Assembly (NCBI GenBank): GCA_013360295.1
Contig: JABWCL010000004.1
Coordinates: 87,227 to 151,226, forward strand
DNA length: 64,000 bases
From: Ignavibacteriaceae bacterium
Lineage (GTDB): Bacteria; Bacteroidota; Ignavibacteria; Ignavibacteriales; Ignavibacteriaceae
Reading direction: 5' to 3'
The notes under the pieces are model-generated. The model saw only the letters and a list, made by a program, of their open reading frames with translations, did no database searches and was not told the origin of the DNA. The position numbers were made by a program, and so were the translations under genes. Positions 19,922 to 28,692 of this stretch are shown here, one piece after another. Position 1 is the stretch's first letter. Every line of letters begins with the position of its first letter.

Positions 19922-19949
19922 AAAAAAAAGAGGCCCCGAAAGGCCTCAA
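19922..19949 (-). terminator. Rho-independent terminator after glnA
   Basis: On the minus strand, GAGGCC-TTTCGG-GGCCTC is followed by eight T residues; the stem bases are 19930-19935 and 19942-19947. It lies 25 bp beyond the glnA stop. Confidence 0.93.
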
Positions 19950-19974
19950 GAATAGATCTGAAAGCGTCTGCTTT

Positions 19975-21402
19975 TTAACAATCATAGTAGAGATTAAACT
20001 CGTACGGGTGCGGCTGCAGTGCCATAGGTTTAATTTCTTTCTCAGTTTTATACGCTATCCATGTCTCAATTACATCTTCGGTGAAAACATCACCTTTAAG
20101 AAGATATTCGTGATCATCAGCCAGAGCTTTCAACGCATCGCCAAGGCTGCCGGGAGTCGAAGGAACATTCTTAAGCTCTTCGGGAGCCATATCATAAATG
20201 TCTTTATCAAGAGGATCACCCGGATCAATACGATTAATAATTCCGTCTAATCCCGCCATCAGAATCGCAGAAAATCCGAGATAAGGATTTGAGGAAGGAT
20301 CCGGACACCTGAACTCAACCCTCTTTGCTTTCGGGCTCGCCGAGTACATCGGGATCCTGATTGAAGCGCTGCGGTTCCTCTGTGAGTAAGCAAGATTCAC
20401 GGGAGCTTCGAATCCGGGGACAAGCCTTTTGTAGGAATTCGTCGTCGGATTAGTGAAAGCAAGAATTGATGGTGCGTGTTTCAGCAATCCGCCGATAAAA
20501 TAGAGCGCCATTTCGCTCAGTCCGGCATAACCATTCCCTGCGAACAACGGCTTTCCGTCTTTCCATAAACTTGTGTGAACGTGCATACCGCTTCCGTTAT
20601 CGCCGTATATTGGCTTTGGCATATAGGTAACGGTTCTGTTATTCTTCTTTGCGGTGTTCTTCACGATGTACTTGAAGAGCAGCAGCTGGTCTGCGGCTTT
20701 AAGCATTGGAGCGAATCTCAAATCAATTTCACACTGTCCGCCGGAGGCAACTTCATGGTGCTGTGCTTCAACGTGGATGCCGCACTTGATCAAATTCTGC
20801 ACCATTTCATTACGGAGGTCCATAAGAGAATCTGTGGGAGGAACAGGAAAATACCCTTCCTTGTACCGTGGTTTATATCCAAGATTTGGATTCTCTTCCC
20901 TGCCGCTGTTCCAGCGGCCTTCAACTGAGTCAACAAAATAAAAACTGCTGTTCTGCGATGAATCAAAACGGACATCGTCAAAGACAAAAAATTCCGCTTC
21001 CGGGCCGTAGTATACAGTGTCCGCAAGCCCGGTCGATTTCATATAAGCTTCTGCTTTCTGGGCGATATTGCGGGGGCAGCGTGAATACTTCTCCTTTGTA
21101 GCCGGCTCGTATACGTCACAGATCAGACTCAGTGTAGGCGCAGCGATAAACGGATCAACGAAAGTTGTGTCCGGATCCGGAATGATAAGCATATCGCTTT
21201 CGTGGATCGCTTTCCAGCCTCTTATTGATGAACCGTCAAAACCAAAACCGTTATCGAATGATGAAGCGTCGAATTCGCTCGCGGGTACAGTGAAATGCTG
21301 CCACTGCCCGGGGAAGTCCATAAACTTCATATCGATGAACTCGATTTTGTTTTCTTTGATAAATTTAAGAACACTCTCAATTGAAGAATTGTTTTTTGCC
21401 AT
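19975..21402 (-). CDS. glnA: Glutamine synthetase, type I
   Basis: GlnA makes glutamine from glutamate, ammonia and ATP. The 475-residue length and motifs fit type I: '[16 protein letters not shown]', '[17 protein letters not shown]', '[12 protein letters not shown]', '[16 protein letters not shown]', and the 'NRSASIRIP' region. A tyrosine lies in '[12 protein letters not shown]', the position adenylylated in the I-beta type, so covalent control is possible though not shown. A clear AGGAAT ribosome-binding site precedes the ATG. It lies 10 bp after an lrp-like gene on the same strand, so that regulator probably shares its transcript and may control it. Confidence 0.96.
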   Translation of the reverse strand: MAKNNSSIESVLKFIKENKIEFIDMKFMDFPGQWQHFTVPASEFDASSFDNGFGFDGSSIRGWKAIHESDMLIIPDPDTTFVDPFIAAPTLSLICDVYEPATKEKYSRCPRNIAQKAEAYMKSTGLADTVYYGPEAEFFVFDDVRFDSSQNSSFYFVDSVEGRWNSGREENPNLGYKPRYKEGYFPVPPTDSLMDLRNEMVQNLIKCGIHVEAQHHEVASGGQCEIDLRFAPMLKAADQLLLFKYIVKNTAKKNNRTVTYMPKPIYGDNGSGMHVHTSLWKDGKPLFAGNGYAGLSEMALYFIGGLLKHAPSILAFTNPTTNSYKRLVPGFEAPVNLAYSQRNRSASIRIPMYSASPKAKRVEFRCPDPSSNPYLGFSAILMAGLDGIINRIDPGDPLDKDIYDMAPEELKNVPSTPGSLGDALKALADDHEYLLKGDVFTEDVIETWIAYKTEKEIKPMALQPHPYEFNLYYDC

Positions 21403-21412
21403 AAGATTCCTT

Positions 21413-21883
21413 TTATTTAATTATTTGTTGATTGGTTTCTAATTCAATTTTTGTACTTTCCTTTGCCGATGAGAGCACGAAGTAGGTATGCGTGGATTTT
21501 ACTCCCGGCCAGGTCTGAATCTCTGCCAGAAGCCGCTCCAGGGACTGTGTGTTTTTCACTATAGCTTTTATCAGGTGGGATCCCTCTCCCAGGATTGCAT
21601 GGCACTCCAGGATATTAGCATTCTTCTCCGCGTTTTGGATCAGGGATTTATAATGTTTCGAAGATTCGCTTGAAACCATTATAAAAGCCATTATGTCAAA
21701 ACCGAACCTGTGTCTGTCAACCCTGGCGTAGTAGCCGGTAATAACTTCCTTCTCCTCAAGCCTGTGAAGCCGCTCACTGATCGCGGGTACCGACATCCCG
21801 ACAAGTTCAGCTAATTCACTCCTCGTTATTCTGCCGTTTTCCTGAACCTTGTTCAGAATTACTAAATCAAGATTATCAAGCAT
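21413..21883 (-). CDS. Lrp/AsnC family transcriptional regulator
   Basis: This 156-residue protein has an N-terminal winged helix-turn-helix ('[19 protein letters not shown]', '[20 protein letters not shown]') and a C-terminal RAM/AsnC ligand-binding domain ('[18 protein letters not shown]', '[17 protein letters not shown]'). Such regulators form octamers that sense amino acids. The gene lies directly upstream of glnA with a 10-bp gap, which suggests control of nitrogen assimilation. The ligand is unknown. Confidence 0.92.
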   Translation of the reverse strand: MLDNLDLVILNKVQENGRITRSELAELVGMSVPAISERLHRLEEKEVITGYYARVDRHRFGFDIMAFIMVSSESSKHYKSLIQNAEKNANILECHAILGEGSHLIKAIVKNTQSLERLLAEIQTWPGVKSTHTYFVLSSAKESTKIELETNQQIIK

Positions 21884-22274
21884 AAAATCCTAATAAATTA
21901 AAGTAATTTTTAATAATAGGCTAAATATAATAGGTAATTATCCAATTATGCAAGAATATTTTCATAATTTTAAAATATTTCTTGTACTTATTGATAAATG
22001 CCTAAAAATTTTAAGAGTTTATCCTATTTATATAAATATATTTTGCTATTTGTTGAAGTTTTCCTTTTATTGCATGAGCTCTCGTCAGATCCCATTGCGG
22101 GATAGTCAGATATTCTTCCCCCTCCTGACAGAGTACGATTCCTAATTAGTAATTCTTAATTTTTAATTTTTTTCTCTGTCTCAAAATGATATTTACTTTT
22201 ATCTCTTATTTTTATACATTAATTAGTTAATTTTTTTATTTATAATCCGGAAGCACCAGATCGACGCATCGTTG
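21884..22274. other. AT-rich intergenic region between divergent lrp-like and histidine kinase genes
   Basis: About 390 bp separate two divergent genes and should hold both promoters. It is very AT-rich. A copy of the dispersed repeat aattcttaatttttaatttt lies at 22151-22170. I see no convincing gene, tRNA or sigma-54 promoter here. Confidence 0.6.
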
Positions 22275-23834
22275 ATGATCACCGATCAGAAGAAGTTTAT
22301 AACAGGACACTCTCACTTAGCTGAGACTGTAAAGTGGCTTGATGCGATAATTTTCTCATCGAATCCCGATGGCTCGGAATACTATTTTATTACCGAAGCA
22401 GTTGAAAAAATAATCGGAATCACTCCGGATATGATAATTCAAAATCCGAAGGTTCTTCTTGGTTTCCTTCTCCCTGAATACGTCACGCTTTTCCGGGATT
22501 TTGTCGCGGAAGTAAGGAAGGGAAATAATAAAAGTATTGAATATAAAATTATAAATGCCCGTAACGAGGAGGTTTTTCTTCGCCACTCAGCTTACCCTAT
22601 TTTCTCTGAAGACAGACTGGTGAGAGTTGACGGTATTATTTATGATATTACTCGTGAAAAAACCAATAGCCTCTTACTCCAGAAATCGGAAGAACGTTTC
22701 AGAACTCTTTTTGAAACCGCTGAGGACCTTATCTTTATGCTGAATTCCGCCGGTAATTTTATAATGATTAATACTAACGGAGCTCTTTCGCTCGAGTACT
22801 CCCCGAATGAATTGCTCGGAAGGCACTTCCTTGAACTTGTCGATAATAAGTCAAAGCCTGAAATCGCGAAATCATTTCAGAAGATCCTGAGGACAAATAA
22901 AATCGAAACTTTCGAAGCAGAGCTTGTTACTAAATACGCGAAAAATATTTTCTTTGAAATAAACGCAACTTCAACTAAGGAGAACGGCGTTATTGACAGT
23001 GTACTGGCAATTGGAAGGAACATTACATCCAGGATCCGTGACCGGGAAAAGTATAAAGAGTTATACAACAAACTTATTGAGGCGAACCGTATCATTTCGA
23101 TTGAGAGAGACAGGGCGAAACAAAAGATATCAGTACTCGAAGAACTAAACCGCCTCAAAAACGAATTCGTTTCAAATGTTTCTCACGAACTCCGCACCCC
23201 CCTGGCTTCTATCATCGGGTTCTCGGAGACGATACACGCGGACCAGAACCTTCCTGAGGAAATGAGAATTGAGTTTAACAGCATCATACTTGATGAAGCT
23301 AAGCGCCTCTCAAGACTTATTAATAATGTGCTGGAAATTTCGCAGATTGAAGACGGAGCGATAGACCTCCAAAAGTCTCAATTCAACGTCGTAGAATCGC
23401 TGAAATCTATTATTGATGCCTCAATTCCGAAGTCCGATGAAAAAGAAATTACTCTTTCCATAAACATTGCCGATGAAGAGATAGCTATATTCGCGGACAG
23501 GGAAAGAATAGAACAGTCCATTGAGAATGTGATAAGTAACGCGATTAAGTTTACTCCTCCTAAAGGCAGGGTTACTATCCTCGCGAAAAAACTATTTAAA
23601 GAATTCGAATTGATTATCTCGGATACAGGCATAGGGATACCAAAAAAAGATCTGCCTTATGTATTTCAAAAGTTTTATAAAGTAAGCCGGCCCGGAGATC
23701 ACACACCGGGTACCGGACTCGGACTTGTCTTTGTGAAGAACATTATAGACCTTCACAAGGGACTTATAACAGTTCAAAGTGAAGAAGGCAAAGGAACTAC
23801 CGTAGTTATTAAACTGCCTCTTAAAAATAAATAA
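22275..23834 (+). CDS. PAS-domain sensor histidine kinase
   Basis: This soluble kinase (519 residues from the ATG at 22275; a TTG lies one codon earlier) has two PAS domains, about residues 15-125 and 136-250 ('RFRTLFETAEDLIFMLNSAG', 'EYSPNELLGRHFLEL'). A coiled linker leads to the HisKA domain with the phospho-accepting histidine in 'SNVSHELRTPLASIIG' (about residue 304). The ATPase domain has 'NAIKFTPPKG', 'DTGIGIPKKDLPYVFQKFY' and 'GTGLGLVFVKNI'. No membrane span or signal peptide is seen, so it senses a cytoplasmic signal. It lies 9 bp before an NtrC-type regulator, its likely partner. Confidence 0.93.
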   Translation: MITDQKKFITGHSHLAETVKWLDAIIFSSNPDGSEYYFITEAVEKIIGITPDMIIQNPKVLLGFLLPEYVTLFRDFVAEVRKGNNKSIEYKIINARNEEVFLRHSAYPIFSEDRLVRVDGIIYDITREKTNSLLLQKSEERFRTLFETAEDLIFMLNSAGNFIMINTNGALSLEYSPNELLGRHFLELVDNKSKPEIAKSFQKILRTNKIETFEAELVTKYAKNIFFEINATSTKENGVIDSVLAIGRNITSRIRDREKYKELYNKLIEANRIISIERDRAKQKISVLEELNRLKNEFVSNVSHELRTPLASIIGFSETIHADQNLPEEMRIEFNSIILDEAKRLSRLINNVLEISQIEDGAIDLQKSQFNVVESLKSIIDASIPKSDEKEITLSINIADEEIAIFADRERIEQSIENVISNAIKFTPPKGRVTILAKKLFKEFELIISDTGIGIPKKDLPYVFQKFYKVSRPGDHTPGTGLGLVFVKNIIDLHKGLITVQSEEGKGTTVVIKLPLKNK

Positions 23835-23843
23835 AGGATAAGT

Positions 23844-25235
23844 GTGGCAAAATTAGTTTTTATTGTAGATGATGAAGTTGCGATATCAAGACTGCTCTCA
23901 TTCTGGGTGAAGGACAAGTGGCACTATGATATTGAAGTATTCGACCGCGGAGAAAAAATGCTCGCAAGGTTAAGTCAAAAACCCGATCTGATCCTTCTCG
24001 ATATTATGCTGCCGGGAATGGACGGTGTTGAAATCCTTAAGAAGGTTAAACAGCACGACCCTGATCTTCCCGTCGTAATGCTCTCCGCGCAGGGCAGGAT
24101 TGATGTTGCCCTCGAGGCAATCCGCATTGGCGCGTTTGACTATTTCCCGAAACCAATTGATACCCAGCGCCTTGAATCAACTATTAAAAACGCGATCAGG
24201 AACTACGACCTCACCCGCGAACTGAGTTTATTAAAAGAACACAATAAAGCCAGTTACAGTTTCGAGAATATCGTTTCCGCGGATGGGAGAATGCAGGATG
24301 TGTTCAGGCTTGTTACAAAAGTACTGAACAACGATATTACAGTTCTTATCTATGGTGAAAGCGGAACCGGAAAAGAACTTATTGCCCGCGCGATCCACTA
24401 TAGCGGGCACCGGAAGGATAAACCGTTTATAGTTGTTAACTGTGCTTCCATTCCAAGGGAACTGCTTGAGAGTGAGTTATTCGGACACGAAAAAGGTTCC
24501 TTTACCGGCGCGTATCAGCGAAAACTGGGGAAATTTGAGGTTGCTAATGAGGGATCAATATTCCTCGATGAAGTGGGGGAAATGGAAATGAGCTTGCAGG
24601 CAAAACTTCTTAGGGTGATTCAGCAGCGTGAGTTTGAAAGAGTCGGAGGAAACGAACTTATTACAACCAACGTCAGAATTATTTCGGCTACGAATCGCGA
24701 CCTTGCCAAGGCGGTCGAAAGCCGCGAGTTCAGGGAAGACCTTTATTACCGTCTTAACTCTTTCCCGATTCACGTTCCCCCGCTGCGTCAGAGAAGGGCC
24801 GATATTCTAACACTGGCAGACCACTTCCTGAAGACCGCATGCGTTAAAACAAATAAGAACGTTAAAGGTTTCACGAAAAAAGCGCTGAAACTGATGTATG
24901 AGTACGACTGGCCGGGCAACGTACGCGAAGTGGAAAATACTATAGAAAGATGCGTGATTATCACTGACAGGGACTTTATTGATATTGATGACTTCCCCGC
25001 TCACATGCAGCATTCCGGGGAATCAAAGAAATTTGATGAAACAGCTCCTTTCTTTTCATATGAGAATGTGATTCCTTTTGAAAAAATAAAAGAGGAAGCG
25101 ATCCGGCATGCACTGAAATTTACGCGCGGGAATATTATGGACGCGGCCAATAAGTTGCAGTTAGGCAGAGCAACTCTCTACCGCCTCATTGAGAAGTATT
25201 CCATCAATACAAAAGATTATGAAACAAACAATTAA
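23844..25235 (+). CDS. Sigma-54-dependent response regulator (NtrC/AtoC type)
   Basis: The 463-residue regulator starts at GTG, preceded by AAGGA. Its receiver domain has Asp53 in 'LILLDIMLPGMDG'. The AAA+ domain has Walker A 'GESGTGKELIARAIH', the sigma-54 contact loop 'GSFTGAYQ', Walker B 'GSIFLDEVGEM' and the arginine fingers in 'FREDLYYRLNSFPIHVPPLR'. A Fis-type helix-turn-helix closes it ('GNIMDAANKLQLGRATLYRL'). It would activate sigma-54 promoters when phosphorylated, presumably by the kinase just upstream. I found no clear -24/-12 site nearby, so its targets are probably elsewhere. Confidence 0.95.
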   Translation: MAKLVFIVDDEVAISRLLSFWVKDKWHYDIEVFDRGEKMLARLSQKPDLILLDIMLPGMDGVEILKKVKQHDPDLPVVMLSAQGRIDVALEAIRIGAFDYFPKPIDTQRLESTIKNAIRNYDLTRELSLLKEHNKASYSFENIVSADGRMQDVFRLVTKVLNNDITVLIYGESGTGKELIARAIHYSGHRKDKPFIVVNCASIPRELLESELFGHEKGSFTGAYQRKLGKFEVANEGSIFLDEVGEMEMSLQAKLLRVIQQREFERVGGNELITTNVRIISATNRDLAKAVESREFREDLYYRLNSFPIHVPPLRQRRADILTLADHFLKTACVKTNKNVKGFTKKALKLMYEYDWPGNVREVENTIERCVIITDRDFIDIDDFPAHMQHSGESKKFDETAPFFSYENVIPFEKIKEEAIRHALKFTRGNIMDAANKLQLGRATLYRLIEKYSINTKDYETNN

Positions 25236-25243
25236 GGATTAAT

Positions 25244-25600
25244 ATGGACTTTATTAAAGAGAACTACGGTGATATTGCCATTCAGACTGTCAATCTCACA
25301 AGAGCCACGCTGAAGGAAGCAGAAGAATTTAAAAAAATTCTAACTGCTGATATCGACTCCGGAACCCGTAAACTCGTGGTTGATCTTTCTGAATGCGAGT
25401 TTATTGACTCTACTTTCCTCGGCGCGCTCGTGGTAAGCCTGAAAAAAATCACTTCAATGGGCGGAGACCTTCGTCTGGTCGGATTTCAGCCGGCTGTTCA
25501 TTCAATGTTTGAACTTACAAGAATGTATAGAGTGTTTGAAGCTTACCCTACAAAGCTTGAAGCAGTTGAAAGCTTTAAATTTAAATCTGCCCGGCAGTAA
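25244..25600 (+). CDS. STAS-domain anti-anti-sigma-type protein
   Basis: The 118-residue protein is a single STAS domain. The phosphorylatable serine motif is 'CEFIDSTFLGALV' (Ser56), with 'GGDLRLVGFQPAVHSMFEL' after it, as in SpoIIAA/RsbV. Such proteins bind an anti-sigma kinase only when unphosphorylated. Lying 8 bp after the NtrC-type gene and 19 bp before a PP2C-type phosphatase, it is the expected substrate of that phosphatase. No anti-sigma kinase gene lies in the cluster. Confidence 0.9.
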   Translation: MDFIKENYGDIAIQTVNLTRATLKEAEEFKKILTADIDSGTRKLVVDLSECEFIDSTFLGALVVSLKKITSMGGDLRLVGFQPAVHSMFELTRMYRVFEAYPTKLEAVESFKFKSARQ

Positions 25601-25619
25601 ATAAGAACCCAATCATCAG

Positions 25620-27188
25620 ATGATACCGGAAAATCAAAAAGTAATTCTCCTGATTGACGACGATCTGACCGTCAGGAAGCTCTTAACCTTCCATCTCCAG
25701 AAGAAGGAATATAAAGTGCTGGAAGCAGTAAACGCGGACGAAGGCTACAAACACCTAAAGAGTGCTCACGTTGACCTTGTTCTCTGCGATGTAAGCATGG
25801 AAGGAATGGACGGTTTCAGTTTTTGCAAAATGGTCCGTCAGGACGAAAATTACAGGGTGCTTCCATTCATATTCGTTACCGCTAAATCAAGCCTGGAAGA
25901 TAAACAGGAAGCGCTTGATGTGGGCGGTGATGATATTGTCACAAAACCTTTTGATGTTCTGGAACTCATGATGAAGATCCAAGCGCTGATCAGGCGTGCT
26001 GATATATACAAAGCTTATACAGTAAAAAAATCCCTTGAACAGAGTACGTCTCCCGAGGCCGCAAGAATACTCCTCATCGACGATGATAATTCGCTCGCCC
26101 GCCTTTTTCAGTATAACCTTACTAAAGCGGGATTTGAATGCAAAACCGCCAATAGCGCAAGTGATGGTTTTACCCTTGCGAAATCGTACCTGCCCGACAT
26201 AATTATTTCCGATATAATGATGCCCCAGATAGACGGATTCCAGTTCCGGAAAATGGTAATGGAAGATCCCGACCTTAAAAATATTCCGTTTATTTTTCTC
26301 ACATCCAAGGGAGGCGAGGATGATATTCTTGAGGGTTACGATCTCGGTGTAGCTGATTATGTACTGAAGACTGCAGGCCCGCGTGTGGTTGTGGCAAAGG
26401 TATCAGCCATTATTAAGAGCCTCGGAAAAGAACGCCAGAAAGTTGTATCAGAACTTCATCGTGCCGCGGATACTCTCAGAGTAAAGGTAGTACCCGAATC
26501 ATTCCCCTCTTTTGAACATTATTCCATAAAGCATTGGCATATGCCTTATAAAGGTGTTCCGGGCGGAGATTTTATAGATTATTTTAACCTGGGGAAGGAT
26601 TCCCTGGCTATTATACTTGGTGATGTTATGGGGAAAAAATGGGGCGCCTGGTACTTCGCGATCGCTTACGCGGGGTATGTCCGCAGCGCGATACGTCTTG
26701 TATTAGAAAACTCTGCAAATTATTCCCCTCACGAAATTCTGGACAAAGTTAACAGGTCTGTTTACCAGGACGCAAAGATTTCGGAGGTATTTGCAACTCT
26801 TTCGATAATTATTATTAACAATAAAACTAACGTTCTCCAGTATTCCGGCGCCGGAGATCTTCCGCTTATATATAAAAACATTTCGACAGGAGAAACTAAA
26901 CTTCTCACTTCAAAGGGTATGCTTTTAGGTTTCACGGCCGAAGGATTTTTTGAAGATTTGACGGTTCAGATGAATCCGGGGGATATTATAGCGCTCTTCT
27001 CGGATGGTATAATTGAATCACGTAATCCGCAGGGAGTTGCATTAGGCACGGACAGTCTCGCCAAGCTGGTTGACAGCATTCCGCGCTACATTGATCCTCA
27101 CGAATTCCTGAAGATAAAACTAACGGAATTTACTGCAAATAAATTTGAGGATGATATCAGCCTTATCACAATTAAGGCTAACGGCTGA
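25620..27188 (+). CDS. Double-receiver PP2C (SpoIIE/RsbU-type) phosphatase
   Basis: Two response-regulator receiver domains come first: residues 7-125 with Asp57 ('LCDVSMEGMDG') and about 148-270 with Asp198 ('IISDIMMPQIDG'). In the second, the usual 'KP' after the conserved lysine reads 'LKTAG'. The C-terminal domain (about 290-520) is a SpoIIE-type PPM phosphatase with metal motifs 'VPGGDFIDYFNL', 'LGDVMGKKWGAWYFA', 'DIIALFSDGIIE' and 'EDDISLITI'. It should dephosphorylate the STAS protein encoded just upstream in response to receiver phosphorylation. It converges with the amylase gene, leaving only 2 bp between stops. Confidence 0.93.
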   Translation: MIPENQKVILLIDDDLTVRKLLTFHLQKKEYKVLEAVNADEGYKHLKSAHVDLVLCDVSMEGMDGFSFCKMVRQDENYRVLPFIFVTAKSSLEDKQEALDVGGDDIVTKPFDVLELMMKIQALIRRADIYKAYTVKKSLEQSTSPEAARILLIDDDNSLARLFQYNLTKAGFECKTANSASDGFTLAKSYLPDIIISDIMMPQIDGFQFRKMVMEDPDLKNIPFIFLTSKGGEDDILEGYDLGVADYVLKTAGPRVVVAKVSAIIKSLGKERQKVVSELHRAADTLRVKVVPESFPSFEHYSIKHWHMPYKGVPGGDFIDYFNLGKDSLAIILGDVMGKKWGAWYFAIAYAGYVRSAIRLVLENSANYSPHEILDKVNRSVYQDAKISEVFATLSIIIINNKTNVLQYSGAGDLPLIYKNISTGETKLLTSKGMLLGFTAEGFFEDLTVQMNPGDIIALFSDGIIESRNPQGVALGTDSLAKLVDSIPRYIDPHEFLKIKLTEFTANKFEDDISLITIKANG

Positions 27189-27190
27189 TC

Positions 27191-28669
27191 TCAGTATAAG
27201 AAAACGTGCGACTGGTATCCGCTCAGTTCGATGTATAAACCCTGGCGGAGAATTTCTTCGGACGATCTGATATAAAGTTTATTGTTCATCAGGTCATTCA
27301 ATTCAATGTTCTCATCACAATCATCAACGTTTATTTTCAGCCTGCACTGCGCTGCGGACCCGGAATAATTAACGCATACCACCGCGCGTTCTCCGTCAAG
27401 TATCCACTGATAGGCAATGATGTTCGCATAGGTATCGTTATTATGCCACGCCGGCAGTGCTTCGAGGACGGTAAAAACTCCATCGTGAAATATCTGCCTA
27501 TTCGCAATCTTTAGTATCTTATGATACCCTTCCCTGATGAAAGAAACAACATTCTCCTTTGGCTCCCTGACCAGTTGCACAGGCAATTTCGTTTTCTTTC
27601 CGGAAAATTGTCCTTCAAAATATAGCTTCATCCCGGGTATTGTTGACATAAGCAGTGCTGCCGGGAGGACTTTCTCCCTTCCCAGTGAAATTACAGAGCG
27701 TTCCTCATCGTGATTCTCGATAAACCTCACCGATTTTTGCTGGTAATCAGCATCCGCTTTCAGGTGATCCCTTATGGATCTGGGTGTCCCGTCTTTCAGC
27801 CGGTCGAGAAGTTTTTTATCATAAGTATAATCAAAACCGAGTTGCTGAAGGTCCCACTCCAGGTCCCAGTAAGATTCGGCAATAAAAAGAAAAGCCGGAA
27901 AATCCTTTTTAACTTCACTGATAGCTTCCGCCCAGAATTCTTTTTCCGGTTTCTGAAATAGTTTTTCATCTATCACACCCCTCCAGGTATTGTGAAAAAC
28001 ATTATTCAGGGACAGCATCGCCATATCACATCTCACGCCGTCACAATATTGCGCGATCCCTTTTATTCTGTCAATCATAAATGCCCTTGCGGCAGGATTA
28101 AAATAATTAACCTGGATCGTGTCAGTCCAGCCGGGGAAGAACGGGTCTCTTCCGTGTGCGAAGTAACGGTCAGAAAAAAAAGAAGGTTTGAAAAATGTAT
28201 GCTGATCTTTAAGGTATGTCCCCTCGTCAACTTCAAGAAAAAACTCCGGATGCTGGCCTATCAGTTCGGAGCCGGCGCTGAAGTGGTTCGGGATGAAATC
28301 AAGTATCAGTTTCATACCGAGTGAATTCAACTTTTTACGAAGTGTTATAAGTTCACCGGCATTGCATATCTCGGCATTAAATTCATAGTCACAGATCGAG
28401 TAGGGTGAGCCGGCTACATCTTCTTTTACCCAGTCCTTCAGTGCCCTGTTATAAGACTGTATAAGTCCTTCTTCAAAACAACATTCTTCCACTATTCCGG
28501 GACAGGTTCTCCATACCCCCATCAGCCAGACAATGTTAATTCCCAGTACCTGTAATTCGAGCCAGTAGTCCTCGGGAATTTTCTCAATACTTTCTTTAGT
28601 AAAACCATCACTTAAACCACGGAGAAAGGACCGGAGGTTTAGTTCAAAAAGATGGGGATGAATTCTCAA
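27191..28669 (-). CDS. GH13 alpha-amylase-family enzyme
   Basis: At 492 residues this is a GH13 (beta/alpha)8 enzyme: region I 'LILDFIPNHF', nucleophile Asp215 in 'DGVRCDMAML', acid/base Glu265 in 'FIAESYWDLEWDLQ', and third acid Asp321 in 'RFIENHDEERSV'. No signal peptide is seen, so it acts in the cytoplasm, for example on glycogen or maltooligosaccharides; the precise specificity is not readable. It lies 23 bp downstream of pgi on the same strand, consistent with joint use of stored glucan. Confidence 0.88.
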   Translation of the reverse strand: MRIHPHLFELNLRSFLRGLSDGFTKESIEKIPEDYWLELQVLGINIVWLMGVWRTCPGIVEECCFEEGLIQSYNRALKDWVKEDVAGSPYSICDYEFNAEICNAGELITLRKKLNSLGMKLILDFIPNHFSAGSELIGQHPEFFLEVDEGTYLKDQHTFFKPSFFSDRYFAHGRDPFFPGWTDTIQVNYFNPAARAFMIDRIKGIAQYCDGVRCDMAMLSLNNVFHNTWRGVIDEKLFQKPEKEFWAEAISEVKKDFPAFLFIAESYWDLEWDLQQLGFDYTYDKKLLDRLKDGTPRSIRDHLKADADYQQKSVRFIENHDEERSVISLGREKVLPAALLMSTIPGMKLYFEGQFSGKKTKLPVQLVREPKENVVSFIREGYHKILKIANRQIFHDGVFTVLEALPAWHNNDTYANIIAYQWILDGERAVVCVNYSGSAAQCRLKINVDDCDENIELNDLMNNKLYIRSSEEILRQGLYIELSGYQSHVFLY

Positions 28670-28692
28670 ATCGATCCAGTCTGATTACTTTA

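Noticed and set aside
22275..25235. A sigma-54 promoter near the NtrC-type regulator
   Set aside because: I looked for a TGGC-N8-TGC pattern in the adjoining gaps and saw no convincing one.
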